Below are positions 17,914-26,825 of a DNA stretch of 35,436 nt, in pieces. The stretch covers positions 1 through 35,436 of the forward strand of contig CAUJFU010000237.1 in assembly GCA_963169055.1 (NCBI GenBank), read 5' to 3'. This stretch comes from Myxococcota bacterium. Lineage in GTDB: Bacteria > Myxococcota_C > UBA6777. Under the pieces are notes generated by a model. It worked only from the letters and a program-made list of their open reading frames with translations. It was not told where the DNA came from and did not search any database. The translations under genes and the position numbers were made by a program. How positions within the stretch are numbered: the stretch's first letter is position 1; each line of letters opens with the position of its first letter.

Positions 17914-17997
17914 AATTCTTGTCTCCTTGCAACATACGTTATGCTTTGAACATCTCGCCTAGACGGGCAAATGCACCCTCGGCGCAAAGGTCAACGG

Positions 17998-18026
17998 TTG
18001 TTAGCAGATCCAACACAACCTGTCAA
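17998..18026 (-). promoter_or_regulatory. Promoter before the SCP2 gene
   Basis: On the minus strand a perfect TTGACA (18026-18021) is followed after 17 bases by TAACAA (18003-17998), a weak -10. The leader would be about 80 bases. The remaining sequence between exbD and the SCP2 gene shows no terminator with a T-run. Confidence 0.42.
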
Positions 18027-18067
18027 CAAGACCCTCCGCAAACCAACCCTCTGTATGAAAAGCTCTG

Positions 18068-18496
18068 CTAAGGTCTTGCAGGACTGGGTTGGTTGGGGTG
18101 AGTCACGATACCGATGCGCTGAAATCCCACACCCGTCGCGATATCCATCATCTCCACCACGCGCCGATGTTCGACCTGCGCATCCGCATCGATCGCGACT
18201 TGTGCTTCGGGCGATTTCTTGAAGGCGTCTAACAGCGCCGCACGAAGGGCATCGACCCCAAGACGCTTCCCTTCAAAGATCACGGTGGACCCGCCCTCTT
18301 CTTTGGGGATCTCGATGGTCAGGCGCTTGTCTTGGAGCGATCCGCTGTGTTGGGCTTTGGGGCGTTGGATCGAGATCCCGGGCGCAGAAACAAAGGTCGT
18401 CGTGATCAAAAAGAACAGCAACAATTGAAAGATCACATCGATCAGTGGCGTCATATCGAGTTCGGGGATCGCACGTCTTGGTCGTCGAAAGTTCAT
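18068..18496 (-). CDS. exbD: ExbD/TolR-family biopolymer transport protein
   Basis: 142 residues. One N-terminal membrane helix follows the family signature AIPELDMTPLIDVIFQLLLFFLITTTF, whose Asp (PLIDV) is the proton-carrying residue. The periplasmic domain ends with the AQVAIDADAQVEHRRVVEMMDIATGVGFQRIGIVT pattern of ExbD. With ExbB it would use the proton gradient to energise TonB or Tol systems, or another outer-membrane task. Its ATG overlaps the ExbB stop as ATGA, so the two are translationally coupled. Confidence 0.95.
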   Translation of the reverse strand: MNFRRPRRAIPELDMTPLIDVIFQLLLFFLITTTFVSAPGISIQRPKAQHSGSLQDKRLTIEIPKEEGGSTVIFEGKRLGVDALRAALLDAFKKSPEAQVAIDADAQVEHRRVVEMMDIATGVGFQRIGIVTHPNQPSPARP

Positions 18497-19209
18497 CGCC
18501 CCTCCGACCCAAGCTCGGAGCGAGCAGCCGATGGAACCGCAGCATCGACCGCAGTTTCTCGCGGCTTTGCAGATTCAGCGGATCTTGCGATCTCGCCTTC
18601 CAGTTGCTGAAGCGTATTGTCCATCAATAGGCTGATATCGCTTTGCAGATCCAAAAGCAGCCGATCCACCCGCGCCAACAAAAACCGATACCCCACATAC
18701 GCAGGGATCGCCACGATCAAGCCCGCTGCTGTCGTCAACAACGCAACCCACACACCCCCCGCCACAAGGCGCGGATCGCCCACTCCCCCCAACTCCACAC
18801 GTTGAAACGCCACGATCATCCCCAACACCGTCCCCAATAACCCCAACAGCGGCTCCAAACTCGCCACCATCCCAAGCGAGCCGATCCCACGCTCCATAAA
18901 AAACGCCTCGCGCTGACCGGCCTCTTGCAAAGCATCTTTCAACGCTTCACGCTCCTTTGATGCCTCCAACTGCGAAAACATCACCCACGCCAAACGCGCC
19001 AACGCGCTGCTCTCTCGCTGACAAAGCACCCGCGCTTCGCTCCACTGCTTCAAGCGAATCAACTGCAACAACTGCCGCAACAACATCGGCGGGTTAATCT
19101 TGTGTCGTTGCAACGCCCACATCCGCTCCAAAAAAATCGACAAACCCACCGCAGATCCCAAAAGGATCGCGTACATCACCCACCCGCCCTTTTCAAACAA
19201 GCTGATCAT
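18493..19209 (-). CDS. exbB: MotA/TolQ/ExbB-family proton channel protein
   Basis: 238 residues from ATG 19209; AAGGAG lies ten bases upstream and overlaps the preceding stop, and a GTG at 19215 (two residues longer) is the alternative. Three membrane helices: near residues 8-30, ~118-145 (GSLGMVASLEPLLGLLGTVLGM, the ExbB core with PLLGLLGTV) and ~155-180 (VALLTTAAGLIVAIPAYVGY). The long cytoplasmic loop and C-terminal helix are typical. It pairs with ExbD. Its tail after residue 210 is Ala/Glu/Ser-rich and not conserved in the family. Confidence 0.95.
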   Translation of the reverse strand: MISLFEKGGWVMYAILLGSAVGLSIFLERMWALQRHKINPPMLLRQLLQLIRLKQWSEARVLCQRESSALARLAWVMFSQLEASKEREALKDALQEAGQREAFFMERGIGSLGMVASLEPLLGLLGTVLGMIVAFQRVELGGVGDPRLVAGGVWVALLTTAAGLIVAIPAYVGYRFLLARVDRLLLDLQSDISLLMDNTLQQLEGEIARSAESAKPRETAVDAAVPSAARSELGSEGR

Positions 19210-19223
19210 CCGCACGATACTCC

Positions 19224-20201
19224 TTATTTTGTTCGCCAACCCCAATAGGAAGCCAAATAGTCGATCAACACTTTTCGAGCCTCAACATCCATCACACGCG
19301 CATACGTCGTAAGTACAGCACGCACTTGACGACTCGCTCCCAGCATCCCGTAGTGTTCGGCTTCTAATGCCGCAATATACTCCTTTGAAACTCCACAACG
19401 CTGCGCCACTTTTTCCAGCGAGATCGAGCGTTCTTCGCGGATCTGCCGCAATCGCTCCCCCGAGAAGGGCCCGTTCCATAGAGTTTGAACCTCTTCTGTT
19501 TGCACCTGCTCGCTCAGCCTCACATCCGCTTTGCTTGACGCACTCGACCCAACATCCGCTTTGCTCGAAACGATCTGCTTTATGCCTGTGTTCATCGGCG
19601 CGCCCGGCTTGGCGTCCGTGTTCATCGGCGCATTCGACTTGGCATCCGTGTTCATCGACACATCCGACCTCGGAACAACAAGTCGAAAAGCCTGCGATTG
19701 TGGCCGCAAGGATGGAAACGGCTCTTCCGCCTGTCGATCGCGGGCTGCTTTTGGGTGCGCAACCTTTTCAACCGCCCGTCCTTGCGTGCTTTGCGCGGAT
19801 GGATCATGACGCTCTTTGAAAGAACGCTCAGAGCCTTCTGCTGCGGAGGACTCTGCTTCGGCGGAAAAGAAACGCGAAGCAGATCGCGACTCGCCCTGCT
19901 CTTTCTCCTCCAGCGCTCGTGCGGTTTCAGGGGACCCAGAAAAAGGCGTGAGATCGGGAAACGAGGGCTGGCTTCGCGGCGAATCGTCCACAAAGGTTTC
20001 GTTTGCAGAGGTGCGCAAGCGTTGGTAGGCTTCCTGTAGCATCAGCAAAAAACGACGGCGATCTTCAACGCGCAGCAATCCATAACTCGCCAAACCACCG
20101 ATGCTATAGCGTCGCATCAAACAACGGTACGCTTCTTCGACATCAGCCCAATTCGCCTCGACATCTAACTCCAACAAACGCAGATCTTGGATTCGTGTCA
20201 T
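19224..20201 (-). CDS. J-like domain / helix-turn-helix regulator
   Basis: 325 residues from ATG 20201 (GGGG six bases upstream). Residues ~1-63 form a J-like helical domain (LLELDVEANWADVEEAYRCLMRRY...MLQEAYQRLR) in which the HPD loop is replaced by YSIGG. The middle (~70-250) is a charged, Ser-rich linker with a ten-residue tandem repeat (MNTDAKxxAP). Residues ~255-325 form an HTH of the RodZ/HTH_25 type (GERLRQIREERSISLEKVAQRCGVSKEYIAALEAEHY). It lies between a ParA-like ATPase and exbBD; the gene pair ATPase + J/HTH hints at a partner role for the ATPase. No membrane helix is visible, unlike RodZ. DNA target unknown. Confidence 0.8.
   Translation of the reverse strand: MTRIQDLRLLELDVEANWADVEEAYRCLMRRYSIGGLASYGLLRVEDRRRFLLMLQEAYQRLRTSANETFVDDSPRSQPSFPDLTPFSGSPETARALEEKEQGESRSASRFFSAEAESSAAEGSERSFKERHDPSAQSTQGRAVEKVAHPKAARDRQAEEPFPSLRPQSQAFRLVVPRSDVSMNTDAKSNAPMNTDAKPGAPMNTGIKQIVSSKADVGSSASSKADVRLSEQVQTEEVQTLWNGPFSGERLRQIREERSISLEKVAQRCGVSKEYIAALEAEHYGMLGASRQVRAVLTTYARVMDVEARKVLIDYLASYWGWRTK
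19588..19665 (-). repeat. 30-bp in-frame tandem repeat in the J/HTH gene
   Basis: Two complete 30-bp units (19588-19617, 19618-19647) and a partial third encode MNTDAK-type decapeptides in the linker. A shorter SSKADV duplication lies next to it (about 19510-19575). These are unit-in-frame, like the repeat in the TPR gene. Confidence 0.85.
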
Positions 20202-20301
20202 CAAAAACCCCTTTGCCCGAAAGAACGCAAGCCGTCGACACAAGACGCGTTCGCGACCCGCCAAGCAGACAGCGTAATTAGCTTGAACCGCCAAGGGTGA
20301 T

Positions 20302-21210
20302 TCAGCCCGGATTGCTCGGTGATTGCGAGTCTGGGGGAGAAGAAGGATCGTCATCTGCGGACAACAAACCCAACAGATGCTCCGTCACACCACGCATCTG
20401 TTGTACCCAGCGCGAGTCGGGAAACTCAAACACAAACGGACGCCTTGAAACCGACGCGATCGACAATCGTTCATCGTATTCCAAACTCCCCAATGGAACG
20501 GTTCGCAAGCCAAAAAACCGCCGAACAACAGGCGCGATCTCTCGTTCTAGGTGCCCGTCTGTGATCTGTGAGATACCGTTGACCAAGCAATACACAGGCT
20601 TTTTACGCAACGCACGACGAAGCACATGCGCACGTGGTGGATCTTGCGCACGCAAAGCCGTCAACCACGGCATCGGCAGCCAGCCTTGCGATGGGGGGGT
20701 GCTCGTTAGACTCCCTTGCATCTTCCACAAACACAAACGGCGCAAAAAGAAATAATCTCTCTCCATCCCTTGAAAACTCGGCGATGACACCAAGATCCCC
20801 ACATCTGCTCGATCAAACAAACGCGTCTGCCACGCGCCTGCTCCTGAACCCACATCCCACAACGTAATATCCGCATCCAGCGCATCCAACGACAAAGAAA
20901 ACCGCTCCACCTGCGAAGCATCCGATATATCCCGAAGATCTTGATACAAACCCGCGACCAATCCGAGTTCTTGAACCCCCGTCGGCAACACCACATCCCG
21001 CGCTTCTTGTTCACCCGAAAGCACATGCCCCAAAGAGTACCGAGGATCTTCTAAACCAAAAAAAGTGTGCAAATTCGCTCCATTGAGATCTGCATCCACC
21101 AACACCACTCGCAGCCCCAACTCCGCAATCAAGATCCCCAACTGCACCGCGATCAGGCTCTTTCCAGTACCACCTTTTCCACCACCAATGGCGACACTCA
21201 TCGCACACAC
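20302..21210 (-). CDS. ParA/MinD-family P-loop ATPase
   Basis: 302 residues from GTG 21210, seven bases after GGGAGAG; an ATG at 21201 is too far from that site. Deviant Walker A GGGKGGTGKS (residues 9-18) and the switch VDADLNGANLH identify the MinD/ParA group. WDVGSGAGAWQTRLF and ILVSSPSFQGMERDY correspond to later motifs, with VGSG in place of the more usual D-x-P-P/G. Such ATPases position macromolecular machines or chromosomes on the membrane or nucleoid; FlhG-like members regulate flagella. The downstream J/HTH gene is the likely partner. It follows selA by 38 bases. A membrane-targeting C-terminal helix is not obvious; the tail is Ser/Pro-rich. Confidence 0.88.
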   Translation of the reverse strand: MCAMSVAIGGGKGGTGKSLIAVQLGILIAELGLRVVLVDADLNGANLHTFFGLEDPRYSLGHVLSGEQEARDVVLPTGVQELGLVAGLYQDLRDISDASQVERFSLSLDALDADITLWDVGSGAGAWQTRLFDRADVGILVSSPSFQGMERDYFFLRRLCLWKMQGSLTSTPPSQGWLPMPWLTALRAQDPPRAHVLRRALRKKPVYCLVNGISQITDGHLEREIAPVVRRFFGLRTVPLGSLEYDERLSIASVSRRPFVFEFPDSRWVQQMRGVTEHLLGLLSADDDPSSPPDSQSPSNPG

Positions 21211-21248
21211 GCGTTGACTCTCCCTTATCCATCGGCCTTTTCGGCGAT

Positions 21249-22793
21249 CTATTTTTCTCTGTGAGGCCGCTTTTCTCTGTGAGACTGCAATCCCTCTCGC
21301 GCTTCTGCCATCTCCTCAAACAAACACAACACCACCTCGGCATCCCCCGACAACCACGTCCGCAGATCCAACCACAAACAACCTCGATCCAACAACCCGA
21401 TTATCGGGATAGTTCGTGCGCGCAAAGAACCCTCAAACAAAGACACCGAATGCACCTCACTCCCCAAACACAAACGAGCCGTCGGCAACGTCAACGCAGG
21501 CAAAGATCCCCCCCCGACTCGCGCTTCCGCTTTCTCCCACGACAAGGACCAACCCCCTCGTTTGAGCGGATCACGCCATCTCTGCACCCATAACTCTGCT
21601 TGCTCGTATAACGCTTCGGCATCTGTGGATAATGCGGATAACACAGGGATATCGCGCCACGCGACATCATCCCCGCGCGCATAAACCTGCACTGTAGCCT
21701 CCAACGCCGCAAGTGTCAACTTGTCCACACGCAAAGCCCGTGCGATCGGCAGCTTTGCAGCCTTCTTGATCCAAAACGCTTTCCCTGTGATCACTCCACA
21801 CTGCGGCCCCCCAAACAGCTTGTCTCCGCTCCATGTCACAACATCCGCACCTGCCCGATGCAACGCCCGCACCGACCAACCACGCTCTCCCCAATGCGCG
21901 GGCGGCTCCATCAACATCCCGCTGCCTTGATCCACCATCACCGAAACCCCCCGCCGATGCCCCAATTCCACCAGCGCCTCCGCCTCCACTTCCTTCACGA
22001 ATCCTTCGATCACAAAGTTGCTGCGGTGGACTTTGAGCAACAAGCCTGTCTCCGCACTGATCGCTTGCTCATAATCCCGAACATGCGTGCGATTGGTCGT
22101 TCCAACTTCGCGCAAACGCACCCCCGCCACTTCCATCACCTCTGGCATCCGAAAAGAACCACCGATCTCCACCAACTCCCCCCGTGACAAGATCACCTCA
22201 CGCCCCGCTGACATCGCTTGCAACATCAACATCACCGCCGCCGCGTTGTTGTTCACCACCAACGCCGCTTCTGCCCCAGTCACCGCACACAACGCCGACT
22301 CCAACAACGATTGCCTTGAACCCCGCTCTCTTCGCTGCAAATCAAACTCCAAGTTGGTATATGCACCCGCCAGATCCTGTAGCCGATCACACGCCAAACG
22401 CCCCAACGGAGCGCGACCAAGATTCGTATGCAACACCACGCCCGTCGCGTTGATCACCCGAACCAAACGAGGACGTTCCCGATCTTCTAGCTTCTCTCTC
22501 GCCTTCGTTTCCCATCTCTCCGAATCCACCGCCCAAATCTCAGCCTCCTCCCCTGCCTTCAATCGCCCACGCCGATCCGCCAGCAAACCCCTTAACGCAT
22601 CGCTCACCCAAGATCTCGGATAATCCAACAACAAACGCTGTATCCCCTCCTGTTCCAACAATCGCCCCAACTGCGGCAGCCCCGCAAGCAAACGATGCCT
22701 CTCCTGCTCCGCCCGCACCTCCGCCTCTGCTTGAATCTCCAAACCATCCCCCCCACCGATCCGTCCCTCAAACGCACCTTTTTGTTGTGTCAC
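21249..22793 (-). CDS. selA: L-seryl-tRNA(Sec) selenium transferase
   Basis: 514 residues from GTG 22793, with AAGGGAG seven bases upstream. SelA converts Ser-tRNA(Sec) to selenocysteinyl-tRNA(Sec) with selenophosphate and PLP. Landmarks are RVINATGVVLHTNLGRAPL, YTNLEFDLQRRERGSR, VNNNAAAVMLML, GTTNRTHVRDYEQAI, MVDQGSGML and the PLP-lysine motif SGDKLFGGPQCG (Lys325). It is about 50 residues longer than E. coli SelA, ending in a basic tail with two HREK units. selB, selC and selD are not in the window. It is the first gene of a unit that continues to exbD. Confidence 0.96.
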   Translation of the reverse strand: MTQQKGAFEGRIGGGDGLEIQAEAEVRAEQERHRLLAGLPQLGRLLEQEGIQRLLLDYPRSWVSDALRGLLADRRGRLKAGEEAEIWAVDSERWETKAREKLEDRERPRLVRVINATGVVLHTNLGRAPLGRLACDRLQDLAGAYTNLEFDLQRRERGSRQSLLESALCAVTGAEAALVVNNNAAAVMLMLQAMSAGREVILSRGELVEIGGSFRMPEVMEVAGVRLREVGTTNRTHVRDYEQAISAETGLLLKVHRSNFVIEGFVKEVEAEALVELGHRRGVSVMVDQGSGMLMEPPAHWGERGWSVRALHRAGADVVTWSGDKLFGGPQCGVITGKAFWIKKAAKLPIARALRVDKLTLAALEATVQVYARGDDVAWRDIPVLSALSTDAEALYEQAELWVQRWRDPLKRGGWSLSWEKAEARVGGGSLPALTLPTARLCLGSEVHSVSLFEGSLRARTIPIIGLLDRGCLWLDLRTWLSGDAEVVLCLFEEMAEAREGLQSHREKRPHREK

Positions 22794-22955
22794 GCACAAA
22801 CTCCCTTACCTATACAAAATATTGTTTTTATTGCGTTTTTTACGATAAACAAAATCAACCAAACCCTGTTTTCTTCGAGTACCTTGCTTGTCCAAACGAA
22901 CCTCTGTTAAGATACCGCGAACTTTACGCCGTGTCAGGAAAGATAGAGGAAACGG
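22794..22955. promoter_or_regulatory. AT-rich divergent promoter region between selA and the phosphatase gene
   Basis: The most AT-rich stretch of the left two-thirds of the window, with T and A tracts (22805-22860). On the + side TTGCTT (22884-22889) and TAAGAT (22908-22913), 18 bases apart, form a plausible promoter giving a leader of about 36 bases. On the - side a TATAGG lies 20 bases before selA but no -35 was recognised. Confidence 0.45.
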
Positions 22956-25913
22956 ATGACAAAAAAAGATAACTCGAATCCTCCTGCAACTGCCGCAACA
23001 AGCAGCAGTTTCTTCTCAGATATCGCGCAGGATCTCCAAACGCAAGTCGAAGGTCTGCAGGAACCTACGACCGAAAACACAGGCACTTCATCCTCCTTCG
23101 CCCTTCAAACGGAGAACAGCGGCAAGATCCCTCCTCTTTCCCACGCTGCCTCCAACGAAAGCAGCGATCTCTTTGACGCCCAATCCAACAACCCCCTCGA
23201 ATCTAGCCTCTATCGAGATCCCGCACGCACAGCAGCGATCGCCAACGGGCAACACCAAGAAAGCACCCCCTTGCCCTCTGTTCCCGCTATCCTACACGCC
23301 GAAGGACTCGATCAGCCCGATCCCGGCGCAACCATCATCGAGATGGCCGCCATCGATCTCGACCTGCTCAAGCAGCTCCATCAAGCCCAACAACAAAATG
23401 CCCTCCCCCCCAACGAATCGCATCCCCCCGACGAAGAAGCTCCTGTCCTCTTGCATTCCGTCGACCTCAACGCCGAGGACGATCCTCCCCTCCTACTTGA
23501 AAACCCGACGGCTCCGCCCTCTTCGCCTTCGTCCAAACTCCCCCCTCCCCCTGCCCTCTCGGCACGCGCCCACGCGCTCGAACAACAAGCTGTTCCTTCC
23601 AGCTTCCACACCACCAAATCAAACGATGGTTTTTCCCTTGTACCCGATATATCTGGCGACAAACCTTCGACACAAGAAGAAGATCTCGACGAAGAAGGCG
23701 ACGAATCCGGAAAAACCCTGATGATGGGAGCGATCGACGAAGCAACCGCTGCAAAGATCCTTGCCGCCCAAGACAAACACGTCGCCTCCTTCCAACAAAC
23801 CGCCGAAGAAGAAACCCTCGACACTCACTCAGGCGATCACCACGAAGCCCTCACCCAAGACGGACTTCCTGCCGTCGAAAATCCTGAGTTCGAACTCGGC
23901 GTAGGCGACGAGATATCGATCGAGATCGACCTCGACAACGACGGCCCCGCCCTCCCAACCCCCCCACCCAGCATCCCACGCGGCATCATCCCACCGCCTC
24001 CCCCAAGCACCCCTCGCAACGCCCCTCCCCAAGATCACGACCTGCCCCTGCCCCCCCCAAGCGCCCCTCATATCGAACCTCCCCCCGATACCGCCGGTCG
24101 CATCGTCGTCCAAAAGAAAGCCACGGCCTCTGTGCTTCGACAAAATCCCGTCAAATGCCCACAATGCAACCACCTCTCCCGCGATCCGATCTGGTGCGAC
24201 AACTGCGGCGCAGCACTTCAAAAGCCCGAACAACCGCCATTTACGTCATCCAAACCCGGGCGTGTCGTTCGCGCCAACAACCAAAACTATCTACTCCAGC
24301 GCGATGTCTCTCGCTCCAACGACCGCGTGATCTGGGAATCCTCCCTCCAAGGCGAAGAAAATCCCGCTCCCTACATCGTCGAAGAACTCTCTCCCCTCCG
24401 CTTTCGCTCTGGATACCAACAACTTCCCGACCTTTCCAAAACCTGCATCCACCGCCCTTTTGCGATCGAAGAACACGAAGATCGCGTCTTTCTCTTTTCT
24501 TCGCCACTCCCCGGCTACCGCTTGTCCCGCGCTCTTGAAGAACGACGTATCTTTTCTTTCTCCGAACTGCGGCACATCATCAACCACATCGCCCAAGCCA
24601 TCCAAACCATCCATGAACACAACTTGCTTTTCCTCCAATTGGATTCTCGCCAGATCTGGTTGCGTGATGAACGCGATCCCCGTATCCTCGGCCTTGAACG
24701 ACTCTATAACGAAAAAGTCCCACTCCATCTTCGCCCTCGCCGTGAAGGCTACTCCGCCCCCGAAATCTACCAAGCCCAACCCGCCCTCGGCCCACACACG
24801 GATATCTTTGCGCTCGGTGCTCTTCTTCATTATATGGTCAGCCTCGCCCGCCCCTTCAATCATCTCGACACCGCCAAAGTCGACATCCCATCTCCCCGCG
24901 TCCACAACCTCACTTTCCCGATGGGATTGGATCATGTGATCCTGCGTGCCCTCCATCCCAAGATCCCTCGACGCTACAAAGATATCGAATCCTTCTCGCG
25001 CGAATTCAACCGCGCCATCGACGAATTAGAAGAACGCGAAAAACAACCCAACCTCCGCCTTCAACTCGCAGTCGGACACGATATCCACATCGGCGTCAGC
25101 AAGGGCAACCGAAACCCTGTCAACCAAGACGCTCTGTTTTGGCGATACGACCGCAATCGTGGAAAAGGACTCTTTCTTGTGGCCGATGGTGTCAGCCATT
25201 GCAACTTCGGCTCAGGCGATCGCGCCTCGTCTCTCGTGATCCAAGCCGCTCGCAAACGCTGGGATACCTTGCTCAAACAACCCATCATGGAAGAAGACAC
25301 CACCCCCGAACAACGCCGCCAGATCATCCAATCGATCTTTGACGCCGCAAACGTCGCCATCTGCGCAGAGATCAACCAACGCTACGAACGCATCGACGGG
25401 TACGTCGAAGATGTCATGGGTTCGACCTGTGTCGCTTGCTTCCTTGATGGCTCCCACATGACCCTCGCCAATCTCGGCGACTCACGCGGCTATCTCAAAA
25501 CCGAACACTACATCGAACAGATCACCGTCGATCACGATTACAAAACCGCGCAAATGCAGATCAAACAAGACATGCGCGCCCTGCAAAAACTCACTGGCGG
25601 TAGCCTGATCACCCGCTGCGTCGGCTCATTTCGCAAAGATGAAAAATTGAAGCTGCTCCCACGCGATCTCGAACCTGACTTCTTTGAACTGCGCCTGCGC
25701 ACAGACGATATCATCGTGATCTGTTCGGACGGACTCAGCGATTACGCCGGTGCCAACGAAGAAGAGTCTCGATACGCCATCGCCAAACTTTTACAAGCTT
25801 ACCCTGATCCCTTGAGTGCTTGCTTCTGGCTCATCGCTCTCGCTAACCAAAACGGCGGGGGCGACAACATCTCTGTGATCGAGATCAAAGTCATCGGACC
25901 CGCACAATCCTAG
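22956..25913 (+). CDS. Zinc-ribbon / pseudokinase / PP2C phosphatase fusion protein
   Basis: 985 residues from ATG 22956 (AGAGGA upstream). Residues 1-~395 are acidic, Pro-rich and disordered. A zinc ribbon follows (C401, C404, C414, C417). Residues ~430-700 have a protein-kinase fold (ELRHIINHIAQAIQTIHEH...GYSAPEIYQ...HTDIFALGALLHYMV), but the catalytic loop reads FLQLDSRQIWL and the DFG position reads LGLER. The catalytic Asp, Asn and metal Asp are lost, so this is a pseudokinase. Residues ~705-980 are an intact PP2C Ser/Thr phosphatase with metal-binding Asp725 (NQDA), Asp744 (VADG), GDSRGY, Asp925 (SDGLSD) and Asp970 (GGDN). It probably removes phosphate from Ser/Thr proteins under control of the pseudokinase. 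The next gene encodes a phosphothreonine-binding FHA protein. Confidence 0.9.
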   Translation: MTKKDNSNPPATAATSSSFFSDIAQDLQTQVEGLQEPTTENTGTSSSFALQTENSGKIPPLSHAASNESSDLFDAQSNNPLESSLYRDPARTAAIANGQHQESTPLPSVPAILHAEGLDQPDPGATIIEMAAIDLDLLKQLHQAQQQNALPPNESHPPDEEAPVLLHSVDLNAEDDPPLLLENPTAPPSSPSSKLPPPPALSARAHALEQQAVPSSFHTTKSNDGFSLVPDISGDKPSTQEEDLDEEGDESGKTLMMGAIDEATAAKILAAQDKHVASFQQTAEEETLDTHSGDHHEALTQDGLPAVENPEFELGVGDEISIEIDLDNDGPALPTPPPSIPRGIIPPPPPSTPRNAPPQDHDLPLPPPSAPHIEPPPDTAGRIVVQKKATASVLRQNPVKCPQCNHLSRDPIWCDNCGAALQKPEQPPFTSSKPGRVVRANNQNYLLQRDVSRSNDRVIWESSLQGEENPAPYIVEELSPLRFRSGYQQLPDLSKTCIHRPFAIEEHEDRVFLFSSPLPGYRLSRALEERRIFSFSELRHIINHIAQAIQTIHEHNLLFLQLDSRQIWLRDERDPRILGLERLYNEKVPLHLRPRREGYSAPEIYQAQPALGPHTDIFALGALLHYMVSLARPFNHLDTAKVDIPSPRVHNLTFPMGLDHVILRALHPKIPRRYKDIESFSREFNRAIDELEEREKQPNLRLQLAVGHDIHIGVSKGNRNPVNQDALFWRYDRNRGKGLFLVADGVSHCNFGSGDRASSLVIQAARKRWDTLLKQPIMEEDTTPEQRRQIIQSIFDAANVAICAEINQRYERIDGYVEDVMGSTCVACFLDGSHMTLANLGDSRGYLKTEHYIEQITVDHDYKTAQMQIKQDMRALQKLTGGSLITRCVGSFRKDEKLKLLPRDLEPDFFELRLRTDDIIVICSDGLSDYAGANEEESRYAIAKLLQAYPDPLSACFWLIALANQNGGGDNISVIEIKVIGPAQS

Positions 25914-25966
25914 CCACCGCGCGATCTGCCCTTGGCGCTCTGCTCGATACAAGGAAGCTTAACTCC

Positions 25967-26737
25967 ATGATCATCTGCCCTGTTTGCGAAACTGAAAACG
26001 AAGCGCACGAACCTTTTTGCATCCTTTGTGGCGCAAAACTGCAGCCCTCTACCCCCGCAGCCTTCCCCAATACCACTTCCTTTACCTCGGAGATCGAAAC
26101 GGCTCTTGATGATCTCCTCCCTCTTCCCGATGATATCGGCGAACAACCCGCTTCGTCTCCCCAAACCCCGTCCCTGCGGCCCAACCCACTCCAGATCAGC
26201 CCCACCCACACGCCCAACACCGGAACCCCGACCTTCTCCCCTCAGCGACCCATGACCACGCGCAGTCCCGAGATGCAACCCGTCAAAAACAGCGCTGTCA
26301 TCGACGAAAACGATCAAGACCTCAGCACACAACACTTCCGCTCCAAACCCGCCCCCACTCCCAGTCGCACCCCTGTCCTTCCCTCCTACAACACCGAAGT
26401 CCCCGCCCCGGGAACCCTCTGCCTGATCGTCTACTTCCAACGACGCCCTGCCCTCTTTTTTCCTGTGATCTACGACGAGATCTTGATCGGACGCACCGAC
26501 CCTGCCTCCAACTCTTATCCCGATCTCGATCTCACCCCCTTCGATCCCGATCTCGCCATCTCACGCAAACACACCTACGTCTACCGCGAGCAAGGCGCTT
26601 ACTTTATCTACCCCATCAGCAACTCCGGCACCCAAGTCAACCAAGAAATGGTCGATATCGGAACCAAAAAACTCCTCAAAGAAGGCGACGTCCTCATCCT
26701 CTCGGGCCGCCTTGCCATCCGCTTCGCCCGATCCTAA
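25967..26737 (+). CDS. Zinc-ribbon FHA-domain protein
   Basis: 256 residues from ATG 25967 (AAGGA about 12 bases upstream). An N-terminal zinc ribbon uses C4, C7, C18 and C21, with spacing very like that of the upstream phosphatase. A Pro/Ser/Thr-rich linker (~30-150) follows. Residues ~152-255 are an FHA domain: ILIGRTDP, ISRKHTYVYRE and SNSGTQVN carry the Arg, Ser-Arg-Lys-His and Asn-x-Gly-Thr residues that bind phosphothreonine. It lies 53 bases after the phosphatase gene on the same strand and is almost certainly in its operon, suggesting that it reads, or is a substrate of, the same phosphorylation system. Confidence 0.92.
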   Translation: MIICPVCETENEAHEPFCILCGAKLQPSTPAAFPNTTSFTSEIETALDDLLPLPDDIGEQPASSPQTPSLRPNPLQISPTHTPNTGTPTFSPQRPMTTRSPEMQPVKNSAVIDENDQDLSTQHFRSKPAPTPSRTPVLPSYNTEVPAPGTLCLIVYFQRRPALFFPVIYDEILIGRTDPASNSYPDLDLTPFDPDLAISRKHTYVYREQGAYFIYPISNSGTQVNQEMVDIGTKKLLKEGDVLILSGRLAIRFARS

Positions 26738-26760
26738 CCGACCCACTCCCCGCCCTCCCC

Positions 26761-26825
26761 GATGAATCGCCCCGATAAATCGCCCTGATGAATCGCCCTG
26801 ATAAATCGCCCTGATGAATCGCCCC
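26761..26825. repeat. 13-bp minisatellite between convergent genes
   Basis: Five head-to-tail 13-bp units GATRAATCGCCCY, in which the fourth base alternates G/A/G/A/G, so the array is really a 26-bp dimer repeated. It fills much of the 143-bp gap between the FHA gene and the convergent glycerol-1-phosphate dehydrogenase gene. Units are not palindromic and form no terminator. Confidence 0.95.
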
